Assembly (NCBI GenBank): GCA_934096785.1
Contig: CAKONA010000071.1
Coordinates: 1 to 5,652, forward strand
DNA length: 5,652 nt
Direction of reading: 5' to 3'
DNA from: an uncultured Bacilli bacterium
GTDB taxonomy: Bacteria; Bacillota_I; Bacilli_A; RF39; UBA660
Of this stretch, positions 1 to 4,904 are shown one piece after another (position 1 is the first letter of the stretch; each line of letters begins with the position of its first letter). A program made the translations under genes and the position numbers. A model generated the notes under the pieces. That model had not been told where the DNA came from. It saw only the letters and a program-made list of their open reading frames with translations, and ran no database searches.

Positions 1-76
1 ATAATCTTTAAGATAGTTTAACTATGAAATAAGGTGGTACCACGGAGAAATTCGTCCTTTAATTGGTACCTTTTTT
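1..76 (+). promoter_or_regulatory. T-box riboswitch, 3' part (antiterminator/terminator), probably tRNA-Tyr responsive
   Basis: This is the 3' portion of a T-box leader; the specifier stem lies left of the window. The T-box core AAGGTGGTACCACGG is at 31-45. The antiterminator can be drawn fully: 31-34 (AAGG) pairs with 56-59 (CCTT), 35-41 (TGGTACC) forms the seven-base bulge, and 42-46 pairs with 51-55 around a GAAA loop (47-50). The bulge base T38 after TGG would pair with an A discriminator base, as carried by bacterial tRNA-Tyr (and many other tRNAs). A small possible hairpin at 13-25 could be part of the preceding stem. The known mechanism is that uncharged tRNA stabilises the antiterminator and permits readthrough into the operon. 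Tyrosine specificity is inferred from tyrS being the only aminoacyl-tRNA synthetase gene downstream. Confidence 0.93.
36..76 (+). terminator. T-box leader terminator (competing with antiterminator)
   Basis: GGTACCA at 36-42 pairs perfectly with TGGTACC at 64-70, followed by six T at 71-76. The 5' arm uses the T-box bulge bases that would otherwise contact the tRNA acceptor end, so this hairpin and the antiterminator exclude each other. The inner GAAA hairpin could persist inside the large loop. This is the default off state when tRNA is charged. Confidence 0.85.
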
Positions 77-79
77 AAT

Positions 80-84
80 GGAGG
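80..84 (+). promoter_or_regulatory. ribosome binding site deciding the dut start
   Basis: GGAGG lies one base before the ATG at 86 and four bases before the ATG at 89. The spacing favours the second ATG as the true start. The site begins only four bases after the leader terminator's T run. Confidence 0.7.
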
Positions 85-88
85 AATG

Positions 89-574
89 ATGAGAAAGTTT
101 GAAAAAATAAGTTTTAATCAATTTAAAAAAGATATTAAAGATGATAAAGAACTATATGATAGTTACTTACTACCAAAGAGAAGTACTAAGAAAAGTGCTG
201 GTTATGACATAAGAAGTCTTGAAGAATACACATTAAAACCTGGAGAATCAAAAGTATTTCCAACTGGTTTAAAAGTATCTATGAATGAAGATGAAGTCTT
301 TAACTTGTATATAAGAAGTAGCCTAGGTTACAAGTACAATGTAACATTAACTAATGGAGTAGGTGTAATAGATAGTGACTACTACAATAATAGTGATAAC
401 GAAGGACACTTCAAGCTTAAATTAACTAATCATGGAAGTGAACCATTAGAAATAAAAATAGGCGACAGAATCGCTCAAGGAATATTCATGAAATACTTAA
501 TAGTAGATGATGAAGAAGAAATAGAAAATGAAAGAAATGGTGGAATTGGTTCCACTAATAAGGAGGATAAATAA
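89..574 (+). CDS. dut: dUTP diphosphatase (dUTPase), trimeric family
   Basis: Hydrolyses dUTP to dUMP and diphosphate, keeping uracil out of DNA and supplying dUMP for thymidylate synthesis; it is a cytosolic enzyme, typically a homotrimer. All five family motifs are visible (161 residues, numbered from the ATG at 89): AGYD at 37-40, RSS at 76-78, GVIDSDY at 92-98 with the water-activating Asp95, GDRIAQ at 125-130, and RNGGIGST at 149-156. Motif V is one residue shorter than the common RGxGGFGST form and has Ile153 where a uracil-stacking Phe is usual. The YYNNSDNEGH insert after motif III resembles Firmicute dUTPases. The ATG at 86 is also possible but only one base from the Shine-Dalgarno site. 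It is the first gene after the T-box, and its stop is one base before tyrS, whose ribosome site lies in the last codons of dut, so the two are probably co-transcribed and translationally coupled. Confidence 0.93.
   Translation: MRKFEKISFNQFKKDIKDDKELYDSYLLPKRSTKKSAGYDIRSLEEYTLKPGESKVFPTGLKVSMNEDEVFNLYIRSSLGYKYNVTLTNGVGVIDSDYYNNSDNEGHFKLKLTNHGSEPLEIKIGDRIAQGIFMKYLIVDDEEEIENERNGGIGSTNKEDK
561..566 (+). promoter_or_regulatory. ribosome binding site for tyrS
   Basis: AGGAGG lies nine bases before the ATG at 576, inside the final codons of dut. It supports starting tyrS at 576 rather than at the upstream in-frame ATG at 528, which has no such site and would overlap dut by 47 bases. Confidence 0.85.
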
Positions 575-575
575 T

Positions 576-1778
576 ATGACATTTTTTGAAGAATTAAAGT
601 ACAGAGGACTATTAAAAGATATAAGTAGTCCAGATTTAGAAGAAAAACTAAATAATGAGAGTCTTACATTCTATTTAGGAACAGACCCAACAGCGGATAG
701 CTTACACATTGGTCACTACGCATCATTCGTAACAGCAAAACGTTTAGCACTTCATGGACATAAACCAATCATTCTAATAGGAGGCGCAACAGGACTTATC
801 GGAGATCCTAGACCAACAGCTGAAAGAGAAATAATCTCAAAAGAAACAGTTGAAAAAAACATCGAAGGACTAAAACGTCAAGTAACTAAATTACTAGATG
901 GAAAAGCAGAAGTAGTAAATAACTATGAATGGACAAAAGATATAACATTCCTAGACTTTCTAAGAGACATCGGTAAATACATAAACGTAAATTATATGCT
1001 TAATAAGGATATTATCTCAAGAAGATTAAATACTGGAATAACATATGCTGAATTCTCATACACATTACTTCAAGGATATGACTTTCTACATTTATACAAA
1101 GAAAAAGGATGTACTCTTCAAGCAGCAGGATCAGACCAATGGGGTAATATCACAACAGGAATAGAACTAATCCGTAAAATAGAAGGAACTGAAGCATACG
1201 GATTTACAATGCCACTAATACTTGATAGTACAGGTAAAAAATTTGGAAAAAGTGAAGGAAACGCGTTATGGCTTGATAAAGAAAAAACAAGTCCATATAA
1301 AATATATCAATACCTAATTAATACAGATGACTCAAAAGTAATTGAATACCTAAAAGTATTTACATTCTTAAATAAAAAACAAATTGAATCTTTAGAAGAA
1401 ACAGTTAAAAATGAACCTGAAAAAAGACTTGCTCAAAAAACATTAGCATTCGAAGTAGTTAAAGACCTACATGGAGAAGAAGAAGCAATTAAAGCAAGAA
1501 ATACAAGTGAAGAAGTATTCTCAAAAGGATATAGTGAAGAAGGTATGGAAGAAGCATTAATAGAAGTAGATGATAAAATTAATATATTAGATTTACTTGT
1601 TAAAGCATCTATTACATCTTCAAAAAGTGAAGCAAGAAGACTAGTAACAGGAAATGGAATAAGTATTAATAGTGCTAAAGAGACAAATGTAGATAGAATA
1701 TTTACTAAAGATGAAATAAATAACTTAGTTATAAGTAAAGGTAAAAAGACACATATAAAGGTTAACTTATCAAAATAG
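576..1778 (+). CDS. tyrS: tyrosine--tRNA ligase (TyrRS)
   Basis: Cytosolic class I synthetase that activates tyrosine with ATP and charges tRNA-Tyr. The 400-residue product is close to the usual bacterial TyrRS length. The catalytic domain shows YLGTDPTADSLHIGH with HIGH at 44-47, the YTLLQGYD tyrosine-pocket segment, GSDQWGN, and the KMSKS-equivalent KFGKS at 222-226. The last ~63 residues (from LDLLVKA at about 338) form an S4-type RNA-binding domain with SKSEARRLVTGNGISIN. The start at 576 is chosen from the AGGAGG at 561-566 and because the protein then begins MTFFEELKYRGLL, typical of the family. It follows dut after one base and shares its T-box leader, so expression should rise when tRNA-Tyr is uncharged. 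The stop codon lies within its own terminator hairpin. No missing catalytic signature was seen. Confidence 0.97.
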   Translation: MTFFEELKYRGLLKDISSPDLEEKLNNESLTFYLGTDPTADSLHIGHYASFVTAKRLALHGHKPIILIGGATGLIGDPRPTAEREIISKETVEKNIEGLKRQVTKLLDGKAEVVNNYEWTKDITFLDFLRDIGKYINVNYMLNKDIISRRLNTGITYAEFSYTLLQGYDFLHLYKEKGCTLQAAGSDQWGNITTGIELIRKIEGTEAYGFTMPLILDSTGKKFGKSEGNALWLDKEKTSPYKIYQYLINTDDSKVIEYLKVFTFLNKKQIESLEETVKNEPEKRLAQKTLAFEVVKDLHGEEEAIKARNTSEEVFSKGYSEEGMEEALIEVDDKINILDLLVKASITSSKSEARRLVTGNGISINSAKETNVDRIFTKDEINNLVISKGKKTHIKVNLSK

Positions 1779-1789
1779 TTAACTTTTTT
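1758..1789 (+). terminator. intrinsic terminator of the dut-tyrS operon
   Basis: GTTAAC at 1761-1766 pairs with GTTAAC at 1778-1783. The stem extends by a G-U pair and two A-U pairs (1758-1760 with 1784-1786), with an 11-base loop and six T at 1784-1789. The tyrS stop (1776-1778) falls in the loop and first stem base. The stem has few GC pairs, so efficiency is uncertain. Confidence 0.65.
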
Positions 1790-1813
1790 CTTTTATTTAA
1801 AGTAAATTATTAG

Positions 1814-1819
1814 TATAAT
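1814..1819 (+). promoter_or_regulatory. candidate -10 box for the tandem paralogue genes
   Basis: A perfect TATAAT follows the tyrS terminator. No good -35 is visible at normal spacing (TTTTAT at 1791-1796 is poor). Transcription would begin near 1826, leaving roughly 11 bases before the ATG at 1837 and placing the Shine-Dalgarno site at the very 5' end of the message. AT-rich background makes chance TATAAT common, so this is tentative. Confidence 0.4.
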
Positions 1820-1836
1820 TAAAATGGAGGGTTAAG

Positions 1837-2409
1837 ATGAAAGAAGAACTTTTAGAAAACATTAGAAAAGATGTTGAAAGAATCAAAAAGATGAATGAAC
1901 AAATCAATAAGAAAATTGAAAGAATAGAGGAGTTAGAAAAAAGAAAATCAGTTATTGAGTATTTAAGACTAACTGGAAGAGAAGAGTATGAAGACACATT
2001 CTTAAGAGAAACAGATATTGGTCATATAATCGCATCTAATTACCATAGATACTTAGATGAAATTGAAAGCAAAGACACTAATAAATTATATGTTTATCTT
2101 GGAACTTATAGAGAAAACTGCGAATGCGATTTAGATAGATGTAATGACTATGAAATAGAATATGATCATTTAATGACACATGGAGACTATAGAGAATATA
2201 GAGATATTGAAAGTAAATATGATTTCACTATGCCTAAAGAAAAATGTGAAGACTTTGAAAGAAATAATATTATATTATATCCAAGACCATATAATAAGCA
2301 TAGAGAATATTATATAATGCAAACTGAGTTTTTCAAAGAAGCAGTAATGCATGGTCAAGAAGAAGCAGTCAAGAAATTAGAAAAATATAGATTTAATATG
2401 TATGAATAA
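1837..2409 (+). CDS. hypothetical protein, tandem paralogue A (coiled-coil N terminus)
   Basis: I do not recognise the family. The 190-residue protein is charged, has no signal peptide or membrane segment, and is probably cytosolic. Residues 1-40 are Lys/Glu-rich with heptad-like hydrophobics, likely a coiled coil, followed by EYLRL at 41-45. Further landmarks are IESKDTN at 76-82 followed by LYVYLGTY, YRDIESK at 121-127, CEDFE at 137-141, IILYP at 145-149, and a tail GQEEAVKKLEKY at 173-184. The same order of landmarks occurs in the next gene, so the two arose by duplication. A cysteine cluster at C95, C97 and C102 is absent from the neighbour and could bind metal (inference only). GGAGGG at 1826-1831 gives five-base spacing to the ATG. 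The gene follows the tyrS terminator and is 11 bases from its paralogue, with which it is probably co-transcribed. Confidence 0.8.
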   Translation: MKEELLENIRKDVERIKKMNEQINKKIERIEELEKRKSVIEYLRLTGREEYEDTFLRETDIGHIIASNYHRYLDEIESKDTNKLYVYLGTYRENCECDLDRCNDYEIEYDHLMTHGDYREYRDIESKYDFTMPKEKCEDFERNNIILYPRPYNKHREYYIMQTEFFKEAVMHGQEEAVKKLEKYRFNMYE

Positions 2410-2420
2410 AAGGAAAAAGT

Positions 2421-3029
2421 ATGAGAGAAGAACTAGTTAAAGAAATAAGAAAAGATATTGATGAACTTAAAAAGCAATATAAAGAAGAAGCTAAAAGAAT
2501 GGGGAGACTTAAAGAATTAGAAGATTCTAAAAAAGTAAGAGAATACTTACGCCTTAGAGGCTTTGGTGTTATAGAAAATAACGAATATATTAAAGATGCT
2601 TCAAGAAAATATGGAATATATCCAAGTGATGAAGAAAAAGACTTTAATACAAGTGAAGAATACCTAGTTAAAAGTACATATAGAAAGTACCTAAGCAAAA
2701 TTGAAAGTAAAGACACTAATGATATCTATGTCTTTACTGGTACTTATGCTAAAGTTGGAACTAAGAAAATACCTACTGTTATTCCATTTGAAGACGATAA
2801 TATACATGAATGTTATAAAACATATAGAAACATAGAAAGCTCTGACACAATAAGAATACCTTATGAAGAATCGCATGACTTTGAAAGTAAACATAAAGTA
2901 ATATACCCAGTGTGTACTATAGAAAAATATTGGAGTATATATAATGAGATACAAAGTAACTTCTTCTATTACACGTATAAAAGTGGTCAAAAAGAAGCAG
3001 TTAAAAGATTACTAAGAGAATATAAATAA
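2421..3029 (+). CDS. hypothetical protein, tandem paralogue B (coiled-coil N terminus)
   Basis: Second member of the unrecognised family begun at 1837; 202 residues, charged, no membrane segment. Shared with its neighbour are the opening M-EEL--IRKD, a Lys/Glu-rich coiled-coil-like stretch to about residue 40, EYLRL at 41-45, YRKYL--IESKDTN at 87-100 followed by IYVFTGTY, YRNIES at 135-140, HDFES at 152-156, KVIYP at 159-163 and GQKEAVKRL at 189-197. The centre has diverged: residues 46-86 are longer and the neighbour's cysteine cluster is replaced by a KVGTKKIPTVIPF segment. AAAGGA at 2408-2413, overlapping the preceding stop codon, serves as ribosome site with seven-base spacing. No terminator is evident after the stop, and a promoter for the next gene starts within about 20 bases. 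Function is unknown. Confidence 0.8.
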   Translation: MREELVKEIRKDIDELKKQYKEEAKRMGRLKELEDSKKVREYLRLRGFGVIENNEYIKDASRKYGIYPSDEEKDFNTSEEYLVKSTYRKYLSKIESKDTNDIYVFTGTYAKVGTKKIPTVIPFEDDNIHECYKTYRNIESSDTIRIPYEESHDFESKHKVIYPVCTIEKYWSIYNEIQSNFFYYTYKSGQKEAVKRLLREYK

Positions 3030-3040
3030 AATTAAAATTG

Positions 3041-3049
3041 TGCTATAAT
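3041..3049 (+). promoter_or_regulatory. extended -10 promoter for the CPBP protease operon
   Basis: TGCTATAAT is a perfect TATAAT preceded by the extended -10 TG dinucleotide at the correct spacing. A weak -35 (TATAAA, 3021-3026, inside the end of the previous gene) sits 17 bases upstream, and extended -10 promoters tolerate this. Transcription would begin near 3056, about 18 bases before the ATG at 3074. Confidence 0.65.
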
Positions 3050-3073
3050 ATTTAATAGAAAGTAAGTGATAAA

Positions 3074-3805
3074 ATGAAAGTAAAAGATACAAAAGAAAAA
3101 ACAAACAAGAAAGAACTATTTAAATATTCAAAAGAAAGACCAATGTTTTTAAATATACTATTCTTTTTAGTAGCATTCATTGGTACATTTGTATTTCCAA
3201 GTCTATTTGGAAGTCTACTTTATAAAATTATAAAGAGTGCAACAGTAGCATCATTTCTTGGAAATGTTCTATTTATAATAATATTATATTTAATGTATAA
3301 GAAAGATATTGATAGTGAAGCAAAAACATTTGTAAAAGACTTTAAAAATAACTTTAAAACTGGTTTCAAATATTATTTTGCAGGTTTAACAGCAATGATC
3401 ATTTCAAATCTATTCATATCTGTTATTATTAAAGATGTATCAGCAAATGAAAACTTAGTAAGAGAAATGCTATATAAAATGCCAATATATACAATGGTTA
3501 GTATATCTATAATTGCACCTCTAAGTGAAGAATTAACATTTAGAAAAAGTATAGACCCACTAATCAAAAATAAATGGTTATATGCTTCATTCTGCGGTTT
3601 ACTTTTCGCAGCATGCCACCTAGTAGCTGGAGACTTCAAACTAATTAATTTATTATACCTAATACCATATGGTTCACTAGGATTTAGTTTTGCGCTTATG
3701 GATAGAGAAACAAAAACAACATTTACAAGCATAATGATGCATATGTTACATAACACAATGACAGGAATACTTTTACTACTTGTATACAAACTAGGAGCAG
3801 TATAA
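3074..3805 (+). CDS. CPBP-family intramembrane glutamic-type protease
   Basis: Integral membrane protein of the CPBP/Abi family (CaaX protease and bacteriocin-processing type); 243 residues. The three active-site motifs are present: EELTFR at 152-157, FAACH at 178-182 (F-x3-H), and HMLHN at 223-227 (H-x3-N). About six or seven hydrophobic segments lie near 25-49, 57-76, 99-119, 137-151, 168-184, 190-209 and 217-238, after a lysine-rich cytoplasmic N terminus of about 20 residues. Family members cleave within or next to the membrane; roles include bacteriocin self-immunity and processing of membrane proteins, and the substrate here cannot be told. The ribosome site is weak: AAAGTAAGTGAT at 3058-3069 resembles AAAGGAGGTGAT with two mismatches. 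No bacteriocin-like gene is visible nearby. The next gene starts on the base after this stop, so the two should be co-transcribed and translationally coupled. Confidence 0.88.
   Translation: MKVKDTKEKTNKKELFKYSKERPMFLNILFFLVAFIGTFVFPSLFGSLLYKIIKSATVASFLGNVLFIIILYLMYKKDIDSEAKTFVKDFKNNFKTGFKYYFAGLTAMIISNLFISVIIKDVSANENLVREMLYKMPIYTMVSISIIAPLSEELTFRKSIDPLIKNKWLYASFCGLLFAACHLVAGDFKLINLLYLIPYGSLGFSFALMDRETKTTFTSIMMHMLHNTMTGILLLLVYKLGAV
3793..3797 (+). promoter_or_regulatory. ribosome binding site inside the CPBP gene for the phosphoesterase
   Basis: AGGAG lies eight bases before the ATG at 3806, within the last codons (LGA) of the preceding gene. The start codon directly follows the TAA stop, consistent with translational coupling. 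Confidence 0.7.
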
Positions 3806-4675
3806 ATGAAAGAAGAAAAAGAAGAAAAGACTGGGGGAAAACTAGTAAGCATAATACTATTTATAATACTAATTATAGCCTTACTATATTTATATGCTAA
3901 ATACATTGGAATAAAAGGCTTAATCGTAAAAGAATATAGAATCAATAGTGATATACTTACATCTAACTTTAGTGGAATAAAAATAGTACATTTTAGTGAT
4001 TTACTTTATAAGTCAACAGTTGAAAAAGAAGATGTAGAGTCACTTGTCAAAAGAATAAATGAACTAAAGCCAGACATAGTAGTATTTACAGGAGACTTAG
4101 TCAAAAAGAATAAAAAACTTAGCAAAGAAGATATAGAATTCTTAGAAACAGAACTATCTAATATAGAAGCAACAATAGGCAAATACTCAGTTTATGGAGA
4201 AACAGATTACACAGAAGACTACAAATCAATAATGGAAAAAAGCAACTTTAAGATACTTAATAATACATATGAAGAAGTATTCTATAAAAGCAATGATTCA
4301 ATGTTTATAGTAGGTATACCTACAGGATCAAAAGAAGAAGTAAAGCTAGAAGAAGCATTCAGTTTCTATAAAGAAGATGAAAAAAGAAAATTCATAATAG
4401 TACTTGCTCATGATGGTAAAACAATAAAACAACTTGATAGTAGCACATACGAAGTAGACTTAATACTAGGTGGACACTCACTAAATGGAAGCATAGTTGT
4501 TCCATATTATGGTGGAGTTTTCATAGATGACTTATCTGATAAATACTACGCACCACATTATTCAAAAGGCATAACAAACACATACATATCAAGTGGAATA
4601 GGCACTAATAAATATCCTTATAGATTATTTAATAGACCATCATTCAACTTATATCGTTTAAAAGCACAATCTTAA
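3806..4675 (+). CDS. membrane-anchored calcineurin-like phosphoesterase, probably with degraded metal site
   Basis: The 289-residue protein has a charged N terminus, one transmembrane segment at about 13-34, then a domain matching the YkuE/YaeI-like metallophosphoesterases (IKIVHFSDL, PDIVVFTGDL, LILGGH--NG, and a C-terminal YISSGIGTNKYPYRLFNRP typical of this family). The anchor orientation is not certain, but the domain would usually face outside. The metal-binding motifs are only partly kept: the first Asp65 is present but the DxH histidine is Leu67; GD at 96-97 is intact; GNHD has become GETD at 131-134; the AHD histidine at 202 is present; GHxH has become GHSL at 223-226. Intact family members use two metals to hydrolyse phosphodiester or phospholipid-headgroup bonds. 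This one is likely inactive or altered (inference). It is coupled to the CPBP protease gene with no intergenic base. Its stop codon lies in the loop of a strong terminator. No frameshift is seen, so it appears to be a maintained gene. Confidence 0.85.
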   Translation: MKEEKEEKTGGKLVSIILFIILIIALLYLYAKYIGIKGLIVKEYRINSDILTSNFSGIKIVHFSDLLYKSTVEKEDVESLVKRINELKPDIVVFTGDLVKKNKKLSKEDIEFLETELSNIEATIGKYSVYGETDYTEDYKSIMEKSNFKILNNTYEEVFYKSNDSMFIVGIPTGSKEEVKLEEAFSFYKEDEKRKFIIVLAHDGKTIKQLDSSTYEVDLILGGHSLNGSIVVPYYGGVFIDDLSDKYYAPHYSKGITNTYISSGIGTNKYPYRLFNRPSFNLYRLKAQS

Positions 4676-4687
4676 ATGTGCTTTTTT
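4660..4687 (+). terminator. strong intrinsic terminator after the phosphoesterase gene
   Basis: AAAAGCACA at 4660-4668 pairs perfectly with TGTGCTTTT at 4677-4685 around an eight-base loop that contains the TAA stop (4673-4675); the T run is 4682-4687. The 5' arm is therefore coding sequence (KAQ). The ATG at 4676 lies in this hairpin and is not a gene start. Confidence 0.88.
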
Positions 4688-4692
4688 CATAG

Positions 4693-4698
4693 TATAAA
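4693..4698 (+). promoter_or_regulatory. candidate -10 box for the small tyrosine-rich gene
   Basis: TATAAA lies within TAGTATAAA, similar to TAGTATAAT before the gene at 1837. A poor -35-like TCTTAA (4670-4675) sits 17 bases upstream. Transcription would start at about 4705, within the Shine-Dalgarno site, so the leader would be very short. Called because the gene follows a strong terminator and needs its own promoter or readthrough. Confidence 0.3.
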
Positions 4699-4702
4699 AG
4701 TA

Positions 4703-4709
4703 GAGGTGA
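4703..4709 (+). promoter_or_regulatory. ribosome binding site deciding the small-protein start
   Basis: GAGGTGA lies five bases before the ATG at 4715. It argues for that start over the in-frame ATG at 4676, which sits in the upstream terminator. Confidence 0.8.
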
Positions 4710-4714
4710 ATAAA

Positions 4715-4873
4715 ATGTACGGAAACTTTAAATATGGAAAAGATAGGTTTGGTTTCGCAGCACCATTCTTATTAGGTGCATTAACTGGAGGAGTAGCAGT
4801 AGGCACATTTAACCCATATAGACCAAGACCAGTCTACTATCAAAATCCATATAATTACTATCCATATTATTAG
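4715..4873 (+). CDS. small tyrosine-rich hypothetical protein
   Basis: A 52-residue protein with three parts: a short polar/basic N terminus (1-11), a hydrophobic glycine-rich segment at about 12-32 (GFAAPFLLGALTGGVAVGT) with a small-residue pattern that could insert in a membrane, and a tail from 33 rich in Tyr, Pro, Asn and Arg that ends NYYPYY. Similar layouts (a PFLLG-type hydrophobic stretch followed by a Tyr/Pro-rich tail) occur in small Bacillota surface or spore-coat-like proteins, but I cannot assign a family, and nothing here shows that the organism sporulates. The start is set by GAGGTGA at 4703-4709. It stands alone between a strong upstream terminator and the convergent hairpin at 4883-4904. 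Confidence 0.72.
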   Translation: MYGNFKYGKDRFGFAAPFLLGALTGGVAVGTFNPYRPRPVYYQNPYNYYPYY

Positions 4874-4882
4874 AAAAACTAA

Positions 4883-4904
4883 AAAGTAGTATTTCTACTA
4901 CTTT
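4883..4904. terminator. convergent hairpin terminator, strongest for the minus strand
   Basis: AAAGTAGTA at 4883-4891 pairs perfectly with TACTACTTT at 4896-4904 around a TTTC loop. Read on the minus strand it is followed by TTAGTTTTT (complement of 4874-4882), a good T run, so it terminates the thioredoxin-EIIB operon. On the plus strand only the TTT of its own arm follows, so it is weaker for the small-protein gene ending at 4873. The minus-strand stop codon (4898-4900) lies inside the stem. Confidence 0.75.

Noticed and set aside
528..575. Longer tyrS start at 528 adding 16 residues
   Set aside because: It overlaps dut by 47 bases, lacks a ribosome site, and the added residues are unlike TyrRS N termini; AGGAGG at 561-566 supports 576.
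1797..1997. Minus-strand hydrophobic reading frame
   Set aside because: Antisense shadow of the Lys/Glu-rich paralogue A coding region; no ribosome site and no family resemblance.
2393..2990. Two minus-strand reading frames opposite paralogue B
   Set aside because: Low-complexity Ser/Leu/Ile/Phe translations typical of antisense to AT-rich, Lys/Glu-rich genes.
1837..3029. Tandem orphan pair as a toxin-antitoxin or phage-defence module
   Set aside because: The two genes are paralogues, not unlike partners, and show no nuclease, DNA-binding or membrane-toxin motif; no mobile-element context is present.
3074..3805. CPBP protein as part of a bacteriocin immunity locus
   Set aside because: No bacteriocin-like peptide, leader or ABC exporter is visible in the window; the small protein at 4715 lacks a double-glycine-type leader and sits beyond a strong terminator.
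3373..3945. Minus-strand reading frame of 190 codons opposite the CPBP and phosphoesterase genes
   Set aside because: It is antisense to two well-supported genes with conserved motifs and has no recognisable domain.
4676..4714. Longer start (MCFFHSIKVEVNK) for the small tyrosine-rich protein
   Set aside because: The ATG and following bases form the 3' arm and T run of the upstream terminator; GAGGTGA supports the start at 4715.
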